A DNA stretch of 35,640 nucleotides from contig CACWLG010000047.1 in assembly GCA_902761635.1 (NCBI GenBank), positions 1-35,640 of the forward strand, in the 5' to 3' direction. Origin of the DNA: Oscillospiraceae bacterium. GTDB lineage: Bacteria; Bacillota; Clostridia; Oscillospirales; Oscillospiraceae. Every line of letters begins with the position of its first letter. Within the stretch, counting starts at the first letter, position 1. The notes beneath the pieces are model-generated. The model did no database searches. It saw nothing but the letters and a program-made list of their open reading frames with translations, and was not told the DNA's origin. The position numbers were made by a program, and so were the translations under genes. Below, in pieces: positions 24,059 to 32,694 of the stretch.

Positions 24059-27000
24059 TCAGCTCTCCACGCTTTTCTGTGCGCTTTCAAGGTCGAGCTC
24101 GATGACCGTGGAAACGCCCTTTTCCTGCATGGTCACACCGTAGAGCATATCCGCCTCCTCCATGGTGCCGCGGCGGTGGGTGATGACCAGAAACTGTGTC
24201 TTGTCGCTCATCTTGCGCATATAGGAGGCATAGCGGTTGACGTTGGCATCGTCCAGGGCGGCCTCGATCTCGTCCATGACGCAGAAGGGCGTAGGCCGCA
24301 CCTTGAGAATGGCAAAGTACAGAGCGATGGCGACAAAGGCCATCTCGCCGCCGGACATGAGGCTGATGTTGGAAAGGGCCTTGCCGGGGGGCTGCACCTT
24401 GATTTCGATGCCGCAGTTGAGAACGTCGTTCTCATCCTCCAGCCGCAGCGCCGCTTTGCCGCCGCCGAAGAGGTCAAGGAAGGTCTCATGGAAGCACTCG
24501 TTGATCTGCTTGAAGCGCTCAACGAAGACCGTCTCCATCTGGCCGGTGATGTCCCTGATGATGTCCAGCAGCTCGCTCTTGGCCTTGTCCACGTCGGCTC
24601 GCTGCTCCGAGAGAAATTCATAGCGGGTGTTGACGCGCTCAAACTCCTCAATGGCGCCGAGGTTCGGCGTACCGAGGGCGTTGATCTTTCCGCGCAGCTC
24701 CGAGACCGCCTTGCTTGCCTTCGGGATACTCTCCACCGGCTGGCGCAGGGCCTGGGCCGCGCTATGGCTCAGCTCATAGTTTTCCCAGAGCTTGTCGAGA
24801 AGCTGCTTTTCCTCCAGATCGGCGGCAAGCTTTTTCTGCTCGATGCGGGCGGAGCGCCGCTCCAGCTCCAGGATCTCGGTATTTCGCGTCTGGGCCTCCT
24901 TGTCGGCCCGGGTGCGCTTGCCCTCCAGCTCGAGCTTGCTCTTGCTGATGTCGGCAATCTCCGCGCGGATGGCGTCCGCCTTCTTCCTGAGGGCTTCCAG
25001 TTCCTCTTCCCGCTCAAGGATGCGCGCATCGAAGTCTGCGATCCGGCTGCGGAAGGCGTCCACGGTTTTCTGCCGCTCGGCGCTGTCGCCGGTGAGGCTC
25101 TCCAGCAGCAGCTTCATCTGGGCGCTGCCGCTCTGGGTGGCACGCTTTTCCGCCTCGAGGGAGGAGATTTTGCTTTTCAGCTCACTCTGCTGCTCCAGGC
25201 ACATGTCAAGCTGATAGCGCACGGACGCAAGCTCTGCCTTCCCCCGCTCCAGCTCCTGGGCGCTGCGCTTTTCTTTCTCGCGCATTTTCTCCCGCTGGCT
25301 CCGGAGCTTTTCGAGCTCGTTTGCCCGGGAGAGGATGCCGCTGCCGCGCACGCTGCTGCCGCCCGTCATGGCGCCGCCGGGACTGATGAGCTGCCCGTCC
25401 AGCGTCACGATGCGCAGACGGTTCTGATTGTTCTTTGACATGCGGATGGCGTCGGTGAGGCGCTCGGCCACCACCGTGCGGCCCAGCAGCTCTTCGATGA
25501 TGCCGCCGTACTGCGCCTCGCATTTTACAAGCTCGGACGCGATCCCCACGAAGCCGGGGTCCCGGTCCGGTGCGTTTTTCATGACCGTGCCGCGCACGGT
25601 ATCCAGGGCCAGGAAGGTAGCCCTGCCGCCGTCGGTGCGCTTGAGATATTCGATGGCGCTGCGCCCGTCGGCCATGGTATCGGTGACGATGTTCTGCGCT
25701 GCCGCGCCGAGGGCGGTCTCCACGGCGAGGGCAAATTCGTCCTCGGTGCGGATGAGGTTTGCCACCGGGGCGTGGATCCCCTTGAGGTTGCCGCGGGCAG
25801 ATTCCCGCATGACGCCCTTGACCGCCTTGGAAAAGCCCTCAAAGTCACGCTGCATATCGTCCAGGAGCTTGATGCGCGAATCCATGGTGCGTGCGTCCAC
25901 CGCGAGGCGGTTGACCTGCTCGGTGAGCTGCTCAAGCTTCTCCTCCCGGCTTCTGGTCTTCATGCGCGCCCCGTCGAGGGCGTTGTTGTTGCGCTTGTTC
26001 TCCTCGTTCAGCTCCCCGATCTCCCGGTCCAGGCTTTGCAGCTTTTCCTCCGCCTGCTCAATGTTCTTTCTGACCTCGCGCACGCGGTTTTCCTGTTCGG
26101 CAATGTCGGCCAGCATACGCTCCAGGCTCTCCTGAGTGCTCTTCTTATCCGCGCGCAGGACCGCGGCGAGGGATTCGCACTTTGCCGTCTCCCCTTCCGC
26201 GGCGGACAGGCGCTCGCGCGCCTGCTCGGTCTCGATGTCCTTGCGATGCATGCGCTCGCCGATGCCCTCGGACGAGGCGTAGAGCGCTTCCAGATCGGCC
26301 CGCGCCTTTTCAAGCTCCCTGCCCACCTGGTCAAATTCCTGCTGAACGGCCTCATTCTGCTGGCGCAGCCGGTCAAGGGAGGCGAGCCACAGGGAGATTT
26401 CCTGCACACGCAGCTCATCGCGTAAAAGGAGATACTGCTTTGCTACCTCGGCCTGTTTTTTCAGGGGGCCCACCTGCAGCTCCAGTTCCTCGATCTTGTC
26501 ATTGATGCGCACCAGGTTTTCCTCGGTGCGCTCAAGCTTGCGCTCGGCTTCCTCCTTGCGGTAACGGAAACGGGAGATGCCCGCCGCCTCCTCAAAAACC
26601 TCGCGCCGGTCGGTGCTGCGGGAGGAGACGATCTCGGCAATGCGGCCCTGGCCGATGATGGAGTAGCCGTCCCGCCCGAGGCCCGTATCCATGAGAAGGG
26701 AATTGATGTCCTTGAGGCGCACGGCCTCCTTGTTGATATAATACTCGCTCTCTCCGCTGCGGTAATAGCGGCGGGTGAGCATGATCTCCGAGCTGTCGGA
26801 ATCGAAGATGCGGGCGCTGTTGTCGATGATGAGCGACACCTGCGCATAGCCCATGGCGCTGCGCTTTTCTGTGCCGCCGAAAATCACGTCCTCCATTTTG
26901 CTGCCGCGCAGGGCCTTGGAACGCTGTTCGCCCATGACCCACAGGATCGCATCGGAGATATTCGATTTGCCAGAGCCGTTGGGGCCCACGATGGCGGTGA

Positions 27001-27076
27001 TGTTCTTTTCAAAGCTCAGGCGCGTCTTGTCCGGGAAGGACTTGAAGCCCTGAATCTCCAGTGCCTTTAAATACAT
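24059..27076 (-). CDS. smc: chromosome partition protein SMC, short form
   Basis: 1005 residues. Canonical start MYLKALEIQGFKSFPDKT, Walker A GPNGSGKSN (32-40), signature LMSGGEMAFVAIALYFAIL, Walker B FCVMDEIEAALDD and D-loop. The hinge spans roughly residues 425-570, with coiled-coil arms before and after. Typical SMCs are about 1180 residues; here each arm appears about 80 residues shorter, while head and hinge look complete. No strong ribosome site lies upstream (AAGAAG at about 12 bases), perhaps because the mobile element replaced the region next to its start. The rnc gene often found upstream is not here. Confidence 0.96.
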   Translation of the reverse strand: MYLKALEIQGFKSFPDKTRLSFEKNITAIVGPNGSGKSNISDAILWVMGEQRSKALRGSKMEDVIFGGTEKRSAMGYAQVSLIIDNSARIFDSDSSEIMLTRRYYRSGESEYYINKEAVRLKDINSLLMDTGLGRDGYSIIGQGRIAEIVSSRSTDRREVFEEAAGISRFRYRKEEAERKLERTEENLVRINDKIEELELQVGPLKKQAEVAKQYLLLRDELRVQEISLWLASLDRLRQQNEAVQQEFDQVGRELEKARADLEALYASSEGIGERMHRKDIETEQARERLSAAEGETAKCESLAAVLRADKKSTQESLERMLADIAEQENRVREVRKNIEQAEEKLQSLDREIGELNEENKRNNNALDGARMKTRSREEKLEQLTEQVNRLAVDARTMDSRIKLLDDMQRDFEGFSKAVKGVMRESARGNLKGIHAPVANLIRTEDEFALAVETALGAAAQNIVTDTMADGRSAIEYLKRTDGGRATFLALDTVRGTVMKNAPDRDPGFVGIASELVKCEAQYGGIIEELLGRTVVAERLTDAIRMSKNNQNRLRIVTLDGQLISPGGAMTGGSSVRGSGILSRANELEKLRSQREKMREKEKRSAQELERGKAELASVRYQLDMCLEQQSELKSKISSLEAEKRATQSGSAQMKLLLESLTGDSAERQKTVDAFRSRIADFDARILEREEELEALRKKADAIRAEIADISKSKLELEGKRTRADKEAQTRNTEILELERRSARIEQKKLAADLEEKQLLDKLWENYELSHSAAQALRQPVESIPKASKAVSELRGKINALGTPNLGAIEEFERVNTRYEFLSEQRADVDKAKSELLDIIRDITGQMETVFVERFKQINECFHETFLDLFGGGKAALRLEDENDVLNCGIEIKVQPPGKALSNISLMSGGEMAFVAIALYFAILKVRPTPFCVMDEIEAALDDANVNRYASYMRKMSDKTQFLVITHRRGTMEEADMLYGVTMQEKGVSTVIELDLESAQKSVES

Positions 27077-27153
27077 AAGTTCTTATATCTTCTTAAATGT
27101 TCTTAAATCTTCACTTTTAGCTGTTTTATAGAACATTTTGCCTCTCAAATCTT

Positions 27154-27182
27154 CTTATAAGTTTTTATATTTTCTCGGTCAA
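27154..27182 (-). promoter_or_regulatory. probable smc promoter at the element junction
   Basis: Minus strand TTGACC (27182-27177), 17 bases, TATAAG (27159-27154), with start near 27147 and a leader of about 70 bases. The -35 directly abuts the first TTGGTGTAA repeat (27183). The leader has several TTAAGAA repeats. Confidence 0.6.
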
Positions 27183-27351
27183 TTGGTGTAACATTTGGTG
27201 TAAAATCGTGCTCATCGCAGAAAATCAGTGATTTTGGTGTAAAACAAAAGGCGGTTTTTGAAAGAATCTTACACCACGAAGGTCTGGAAACCGTTGCGCT
27301 GCAATCAGTTTCGGATTTGCAGGGTCATGTACCTTTTCATAATTGGTGTAA
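27183..27351. repeat. TTGGTGTAA repeats: probable integrase arm-binding sites at the left end of the element
   Basis: Four exact direct copies of TTGGTGTAA at 27183, 27195, 27234 and 27343, and one inverted copy (TTACACCA, 27269-27276), all in the 170 bases after the int stop. A palindrome AAAATCA-G-TGATTTT (27221-27235) overlaps one. Tn916-family integrases bind short repeated arm sites inside each end of their element, so this marks the end; the crossover point should lie between here and the smc start. I cannot fix it without the other end. Confidence 0.72.
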
Positions 27352-27357
27352 GCAGTT

Positions 27358-28626
27358 TTAGCCCAAATAAATAGCCCCCTCCGCTGCTTTGAAGCTTGCA
27401 ATCTTCGCATCAGAGGTTGCTTCATTGTAGACATTCATCGTAGTACGGATATTTTTGTGTCCCATAACTTCCTGGATAATCTTGGTATTTGTCTCGATCT
27501 CACACATCCGTGTGCAAAAGGTATGACGAAGAATGTGTGCGCTGATCTTCGGGATCAGGCATGGCTCTCGCTTTTCCTTCTCAGCGCGCATAGCCTCTTC
27601 CTTATTATAATCAGCAACGATGATTTGGATTTTATCGAAGATCCCCGCCGGCGTGTACACCTTGCCGTTTGCATTCAGAAAGATGAATCCGGTATAACCG
27701 TCAACAACAAAGGGTTCCCAATCAGGATTCTTTTTCTTGCGCTTCTCTTTCAGGAGTGCTTTTTTTACATCTTGAAACATTGGGATAATACGATTCCCCG
27801 AGATTGTCTTCGGTTTGCCGATTCGATAGGCATATCCGCCAGCTTCTGTATCCTTATAGATCAGAGTGTGATTCACAAGAATGATATCTTTCTTAAAATC
27901 CACATCAGACCATCGCAAGCCAAGACACTCTCCGATACGAAGGCCGGTTCCGAGCAGCACGGTAAACAAACTTGAGTATCGTTTATACTGGTTGCTGTTA
28001 TTGATATAATCAATAAACCGTCTTTGCTGTTCAAGCGTCAGAGCGTGACGTTGTTGGGGTTCTTCCCCGAGCTTCTTGCTGATAGTCTTCATAACGCCGT
28101 CTGCCGGATTGCGCCGAATGATCTCATCAAGAACAGCATTTTGAAGTGATTGCCAAATAATGGAGTGTATGGCACGAAGCGTGCTGATTCTGAGGCCCTT
28201 ATCCTTGTTCAACCCCAGATAAAACTTTTGGATGTCAGTGTACTTCAGTTTATCAAGGGTACACTTACCGATGCTCTCCCGCACATGCGTATTATATAAG
28301 CACAGGTAGTTGCAGCGCGTGGTCTCTTTCAGATCTGTACGGAGCTCCATAAGAGAGTCGAAGAGATCATTCAACTTATACTCTGAGGCCGAATTAGGTC
28401 TGATACCATCCTTGAGGTCTTTTTCGATGGCAGCAATCATCGTCCGAAGCGCCGGGCCATTTTTAACACCTGATGGGATCTTATCCGTTTCTACGAGTTT
28501 CCAGCTATATACCGTCTGGCGTTCGCCGTAGGCGTCCGTATAACGGTACATATACTTTCCGTCTGCTCTTTGCACCTCCCCATTGCGCATTATACGACCT
28601 TTTGTGTCTCTGCGTTTATCTGCCAT
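27358..28626 (-). CDS. int: Tn916-family tyrosine integrase
   Basis: 422 residues. The N-terminus (ADKRRDTKGRIMRNGEVQRADGKYMYRYTD) is the small three-stranded arm-binding domain of Tn916 Int, followed by a SAM-like core-binding domain (about 85-175) and the catalytic domain with Arg in GTGLRIGECLGLRW, HILRHTFCTRM, GHKNIRTTMNVY (nucleophile Tyr). Start at 28626 with AAGGAG; the longer open frame to 28671 has no ribosome site. Gene order int-xis reading toward the element end is that of Tn916. More AT-rich than the chromosome to its left. Confidence 0.95.
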   Translation of the reverse strand: MADKRRDTKGRIMRNGEVQRADGKYMYRYTDAYGERQTVYSWKLVETDKIPSGVKNGPALRTMIAAIEKDLKDGIRPNSASEYKLNDLFDSLMELRTDLKETTRCNYLCLYNTHVRESIGKCTLDKLKYTDIQKFYLGLNKDKGLRISTLRAIHSIIWQSLQNAVLDEIIRRNPADGVMKTISKKLGEEPQQRHALTLEQQRRFIDYINNSNQYKRYSSLFTVLLGTGLRIGECLGLRWSDVDFKKDIILVNHTLIYKDTEAGGYAYRIGKPKTISGNRIIPMFQDVKKALLKEKRKKKNPDWEPFVVDGYTGFIFLNANGKVYTPAGIFDKIQIIVADYNKEEAMRAEKEKREPCLIPKISAHILRHTFCTRMCEIETNTKIIQEVMGHKNIRTTMNVYNEATSDAKIASFKAAEGAIYLG

Positions 28627-28656
28627 AAGAATCTCCTTTCCGTAACACCATAGCGG

Positions 28657-28699
28657 AAAGGAACCTGACAAGTGATTTTATCATATTCATGGTTCCTTT
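28657..28699. repeat. inverted repeat between xis and int
   Basis: AAAGGAACC (28657-28665) and GGTTCCTTT (28691-28699), a perfect 9-bp inverted repeat with a 25-base loop in the 87-base xis-int gap. It could be an mRNA stem tuning int relative to xis, or a Xis/Int binding site; no T-run follows. Confidence 0.55.
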
Positions 28700-28713
28700 G
28701 CAAGCAATAGCTT

Positions 28714-28917
28714 TCAAATTACTGAACATTGGTCCAAATAATCTTCAAATAAGTGGCGCTTGATGAGCTTACGATTCCCATTGATCAGGATATAAGCCTC
28801 GTCCGGATTTTGCTCCATAAGCCGCCGAAGCTTTGTCTCACCAATCTGGAAATACTGTGCTGCCTCTTCAACGGTCAGAAGATACTTTTCCCAAACAGGT
28901 AATTCTTCTCTACTCAT
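28714..28917 (-). CDS. xis: excisionase, Tn916 Xis type
   Basis: 67 residues: a winged-helix DNA-binding protein (LLTVEEAAQYFQIGETKLRRLMEQNPDEAYILINGNRKLIKRHLFEDYLD) of the same length and layout as Tn916 Xis, needed to direct Int toward excision. AAGGA lies seven bases before the ATG. Cotranscribed with int. Confidence 0.93.
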   Translation of the reverse strand: MSREELPVWEKYLLTVEEAAQYFQIGETKLRRLMEQNPDEAYILINGNRKLIKRHLFEDYLDQCSVI

Positions 28918-28954
28918 ATTGTTTTCCTTTCCTGCCGCTCACAGACAAGGCAAT

Positions 28955-28989
28955 AAAAATGCTCTCTGGCACACAACGTACCGGAGAGC
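28955..28989 (-). terminator. intrinsic terminator in the xis-int leader
   Basis: Minus strand GCTCTCCGG / CCAGAGAGC (28989-28981 with 28969-28961), nine pairs with one G-U, then ATTTTTATT. It lies after the xis promoter and before xis, so xis-int expression must pass it. It also shields xis-int from upstream transcription. Confidence 0.72.
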
Positions 28990-29011
28990 TTCTATCAATT
29001 CTGGCAGTATA

Positions 29012-29041
29012 ATGATACCACCTAAAAACCTTTGAAGTCAA
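29012..29041 (-). promoter_or_regulatory. probable xis-int promoter
   Basis: Minus strand TTGACT (29041-29036), 18 bases, TATCAT (29017-29012), each 5/6 to consensus. The expected start (about 29005) is only some 16 bases before the terminator stem. Confidence 0.55.
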
Positions 29042-29111
29042 TACACTCTCCTGTGCGTGTTCGTGCGGTATTCGTGCTGTTTTTTGTTGTAGATCGTGTG
29101 AGTATTCACTC

Positions 29112-29600
29112 CTAGTTCGGTTCATTTATGAAATCATACATTTCGATGAGCTTGTCAATTCCCTCATCGCGTAATTTGCGGATGCTCCAAACGGAGGAAG
29201 CCATTGCCTCTGCCGCTTCACTCAAAGATCTTTGTTTGAAGAACAATAGCCCTAAGACCGTCTTCTCATTTTCCGATAAAAAAGACAGGTAATATTCAAT
29301 TCTGGATGCCTCCTGCTCCAGCGGAATGAGACGGCTTATGATTTCCCTTGACCTTTCACTGTTTGCAGTATCAGCCGCACATTGATAATTCATAGCTATA
29401 TACAATGTCCGATTAGATACCGCGCCAGAGTTATGGCCTGTCCCGTCGCCTTTTGCAAAACACATAGCTTCCAGCATGTCCTCCGCTGAGACTGGTTTTT
29501 GGTTTTCAAGCTCAAATCGTAGAAGTTTTATCCTCTGCTTTATCTTGGGATATTCATACAGCTTTTGAATAACTCTCTCTTTAGCGTCTTCCATGCCCAT
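29112..29600 (-). CDS. sigma-70 region-4-like regulator of the element
   Basis: 162 residues. N-terminal helical part (VIQKLYEYPKIKQRIKLLRFELENQ), then LEQEASRIEYYLSFLSENEKTVLGLLFFKQRSLSEAAEAMASSVWSIRKLRDEGIDKL, which is a helix-turn-helix of the region-4/ArpU kind. Tn916 carries a comparable regulator (orf7 type) in this position. AAGGGG lies nine bases before the ATG at 29600. Likely controls excision or transfer genes; target not visible. Confidence 0.65.
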   Translation of the reverse strand: MGMEDAKERVIQKLYEYPKIKQRIKLLRFELENQKPVSAEDMLEAMCFAKGDGTGHNSGAVSNRTLYIAMNYQCAADTANSERSREIISRLIPLEQEASRIEYYLSFLSENEKTVLGLLFFKQRSLSEAAEAMASSVWSIRKLRDEGIDKLIEMYDFINEPN

Positions 29601-29845
29601 AAAATATCGCCCCTTCTTTCTTTATATAGCAAAGGCTCTTGGCTGTCATAGACCGAGGTATTTCTTTGCTCGCCGACATATTACTGCAATCTAATTGCAA
29701 ATAATGTCGAAATAGTTACAGCCTTTTCTTCTTTTTTCTTCTTTTTTCGGGAACATAGACAATATCCGCTGAAACACCGAAGGTTGAATTTTTGGTTGTC
29801 CCGGAGAAGCCAAGGAGTAGATGGTGCTGCACTCTCTCGGGTAGA
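29601..29845. other. divergent gap between the element regulator and the MmeI-like gene
   Basis: Around 300 bases without a gene. It holds the 36-bp palindrome described separately, a pyrimidine tract (TTTTCTTCTTTTTTCTTC, about 29723-29740) and GGGAACA/TTGTCCC half-matches. No RNA gene is recognised. Confidence 0.6.
29674..29709. repeat. 36-bp imperfect palindrome
   Basis: CGACAT ... TGCAAT-(CTA)-ATTGCA ... ATGTCG: outer and inner 6-bp arms match perfectly, the four/five bases between them do not. It lies about 75 bases before the start of the regulator gene, so an operator for that regulator is the simplest reading; a recombination site is possible. Confidence 0.5.
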
Positions 29846-29874
29846 TTGATTTATCTATATAATTAGATTATAAT
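29846..29874 (+). promoter_or_regulatory. promoter of the MmeI-like gene
   Basis: TTGATT, 17 bases, TATAAT (29869-29874), 30 bases before the ATG at 29904, which has GGAG eight bases upstream. Confidence 0.7.
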
Positions 29875-29903
29875 AGTAACTATCATGATTTGGAGTGATC
29901 TCA

Positions 29904-32693
29904 ATGGCTACAACCGAAACAAAGCAGAAAACTGCGGCGAAAGCTTTCGCGGAATACTGGGCAGACAAAGGATACGAGAAGGGACAGAGCCAGTCATTCT
30001 GGCTGTCTTTGCTCCGAGATATTTTTGATGTGTCTGAGCCGGAGAAATATATCACCTTTGAAGATCAGGTGAAGCTTGACAGCTCCACTGGGTTTATTGA
30101 TGGCTACATTGCCGAGACGAAAGTCATGATCGAACAGAAGGGCGCAGGAAAGGGTCTGAACAAGCCGATCCGGCAGTCGGACGGCTCCATGCTAAATCCC
30201 TTCCAGCAAGCAAAGAAGTACATCACGGAGCTCCCTGTCTCTCAGCACCCACGCTGGGTCGTCACCTGCAATTTTCAGGAGTTCTATGTTTACGACATGG
30301 AAAAGCCGCACGGCGATCCAGAGAAGATCAAGTTGGCCGATCTGGAAAAGGAGTATTATCGTCTTTCGTTCCTCGTGGACAAGGGCAGCACAAGTCTGCA
30401 ACGCGAGATGGATATCTCTATCAAGGCTGGGGAGGTCGTTGGCCTGCTGTACGACGGTCTGCTGAAGCAGTACAAGGACCCAAAGAATCCGGAGACGCTG
30501 AAGCATCTGAATAAGCTTTGCGTGCGCCTGGTCTTCTGCCTGTATGCGGAGGATGCCGGTATCTTCGGCAAGCACCTCATGTTCCACGACTATCTAAAGC
30601 AGTTTTCCGCAAGTCAACTCCGCAAAGCTTTGACTCAACTGTTCCGCGTCCTGAATCAAAAGCTGGAGGAGCGTGACCCCTATCTGGCAGATGACGATCC
30701 GCTTCTAGCTGCGTTCCCGTATGTCAATGGCGGCCTGTTTGCCGACGAGGATGCGATTATTCCGCCCTTTACGGACGAACTCCGGAATTTGCTGATCCAG
30801 CGTGCGTCTGCGGATTTTGATTGGTCGGAGATCAGCCCGACGATCTTCGGCGCGGTGTTTGAGAGCACCTTGAACCCGGAAACACGCCGCAGTGGCGGTA
30901 TGCATTACACCAGCATTGAAAACATCCACAAGGTCATCGACCCGCTGTTTTTGGATGCACTGAAAGCGGAGCTGGAAGAGATCCGAGCAATTCCCGTGTG
31001 GAAAACGAAAGAGAAAAGTTTGTTGTCTTTCCAAAAGAAGCTGGCCTCGCTGGAGTTTCTCGACCCGGCTGCTGGCTCTGGCAACTTCCTGACTGAGAGC
31101 TATCTCAGCTTGCGGCGACTTGAAAACACGGTGATTGAGGAGCTACACCGCGGGCAGATGAGCATGGACGCCGTCACGAATCCCATTCAGGTCAGCATCG
31201 CGCAATTCCATGGCATTGAAATTAACGACTTCGCTGTGACCGTCGCCAAGACCGCTCTCTGGATCGCGGAGAGCCAGATGATGCGCGAGACGGAAAAGCT
31301 TCTCGTCATGGAGCTGGATTTCCTGCCGCTAAAAACCAACGCCAATATTGTCGAGGGCAACGCCCTGCGCCTTGATTGGGAAAGCGTGGTTGACAAGACC
31401 AGACTGAACTATATCATGGGTAACCCGCCGTTTGTCGGACACCAATACAGAACTAAAGCGCAAGTTGCGGATATGGAGATTGCGTTTGCTGATCTGAAAA
31501 AGCACGGAAAACTTGATTATGTTGCAGCATGGTATGCCAAAGCGGTTGCGATCATGCAAGGAACCAGAATACTTGCGGCATTTGTTTCCACTAACAGCAT
31601 TACACAGGGCGAATCCGTAGGAGCACTATGGCCATATTTGCTTGAAAAGAATGTTGAGATACAATTTGCATATAGGACTTTTATATGGGAAAGTGAAGCG
31701 AGCGATCAAGCCGCAGTTCATTGTGTTATTATCGGTTTTTCCTGCTATCACACTTCAGACGCAAAGATTATTTTTGATACTTCAACGAAGCGTGTAGCAC
31801 AAAAAATTAATGGGTACTTACTTGACGCGCCAAATGTCTTTATTGAATCAAGAGGAAAGCAACTTAACAAAGGACTTCCCGAAATGAGTAAGGGAAGTCA
31901 GCCAACGGATGGCGGCTTTCTTATTCTTTCACCAGAAGAGAAGTCTGATATGCTCTCCAACTACCCTCAAGCAGAACCGTTCATTCGCCTCTTCATGGGA
32001 TCGAGAGACCTAATAAACAGAATTGAAAGATACTGTCTGTGGCTTTGCGGGGTTTCACCTAAAGCATATAGGACGATCCCTCCAATAATGGAGCGAATTA
32101 ACCAAGTGGCTGAAGCCCGCAAACAAAGCCCCACAGCATCCGTGAGAAAAGATGCCGCAACGCCGATGCTATTCACACAAATTCGCCAGCCAAACACGAA
32201 TTATCTTGCGGTTCCAGAAGTTTCTTCACAGAATCGAAAGTATATACCAATTGGTTTTTTAGACTCAAGTATTATTGCGAGCAACAAACTGTATCTGATT
32301 CCTAATGCGTCTCTATACATTTTTGGAGTAATGACCTCCAATGTGCATATGGCTTGGATGCGGGTATTTGCAGGTAGACTAAAGAGTGATTATAGCTACT
32401 CGCCTGCGGTCTACAACAATTTCCCTTGGCCTACACCCACCCCCGAACAAAAGGCTAAAATCGAGCAGACGGCGCAGGCTATTCTCGACGCCCGCGCGCT
32501 CTATCCCGACGCCAGTCTGGCCGACCTTTACGACGAACTGACCATGCCGCCGGAGCTGCGCAAGGCTCACCAGCAAAACGACCGCGCTGTCTGGGAAGCA
32601 TACGGAAAGGCTTGGCCGATCACAAGTGAATCGGACTGCGTGGCTGCTCTAATGAAAATGTATCAGGAACTCACCAAAAAGGAGAGCAACTGA
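29904..32693 (+). CDS. MmeI-type (Type IIL) restriction endonuclease-methyltransferase
   Basis: 929 residues, close to MmeI (919). N-terminal nuclease domain with Asp66, ten residues, Glu77-Gln-Lys79, the D-E-x-K arrangement of this family; helical spacer (about 150-330); amino-methyltransferase with DPAAGSGNFL (motif I, from 387) and NPPF (motif IV, 507-510), typical of N6-adenine methylation; target-recognition part about 600-850; C-terminal helical tail. A single chain would methylate one strand of its site and cut at a distance. Bases about 31430-32440 are clearly more AT-rich than the flanks. A GTG three codons upstream is less likely as start. Confidence 0.88.
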   Translation: MATTETKQKTAAKAFAEYWADKGYEKGQSQSFWLSLLRDIFDVSEPEKYITFEDQVKLDSSTGFIDGYIAETKVMIEQKGAGKGLNKPIRQSDGSMLNPFQQAKKYITELPVSQHPRWVVTCNFQEFYVYDMEKPHGDPEKIKLADLEKEYYRLSFLVDKGSTSLQREMDISIKAGEVVGLLYDGLLKQYKDPKNPETLKHLNKLCVRLVFCLYAEDAGIFGKHLMFHDYLKQFSASQLRKALTQLFRVLNQKLEERDPYLADDDPLLAAFPYVNGGLFADEDAIIPPFTDELRNLLIQRASADFDWSEISPTIFGAVFESTLNPETRRSGGMHYTSIENIHKVIDPLFLDALKAELEEIRAIPVWKTKEKSLLSFQKKLASLEFLDPAAGSGNFLTESYLSLRRLENTVIEELHRGQMSMDAVTNPIQVSIAQFHGIEINDFAVTVAKTALWIAESQMMRETEKLLVMELDFLPLKTNANIVEGNALRLDWESVVDKTRLNYIMGNPPFVGHQYRTKAQVADMEIAFADLKKHGKLDYVAAWYAKAVAIMQGTRILAAFVSTNSITQGESVGALWPYLLEKNVEIQFAYRTFIWESEASDQAAVHCVIIGFSCYHTSDAKIIFDTSTKRVAQKINGYLLDAPNVFIESRGKQLNKGLPEMSKGSQPTDGGFLILSPEEKSDMLSNYPQAEPFIRLFMGSRDLINRIERYCLWLCGVSPKAYRTIPPIMERINQVAEARKQSPTASVRKDAATPMLFTQIRQPNTNYLAVPEVSSQNRKYIPIGFLDSSIIASNKLYLIPNASLYIFGVMTSNVHMAWMRVFAGRLKSDYSYSPAVYNNFPWPTPTPEQKAKIEQTAQAILDARALYPDASLADLYDELTMPPELRKAHQQNDRAVWEAYGKAWPITSESDCVAALMKMYQELTKKESN

Positions 32694-32694
32694 T

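Noticed and set aside
28910-29125. 71-codon minus-strand frame upstream of xis
   Set aside because: It overlaps xis, crosses the promoter and terminator, and its composition is not protein-like.
29904-32693. BREX PglX or DISARM methylase
   Set aside because: The N-terminal D-E-x-K nuclease and the total length fit MmeI-type enzymes, and no BREX or DISARM partner genes are present.
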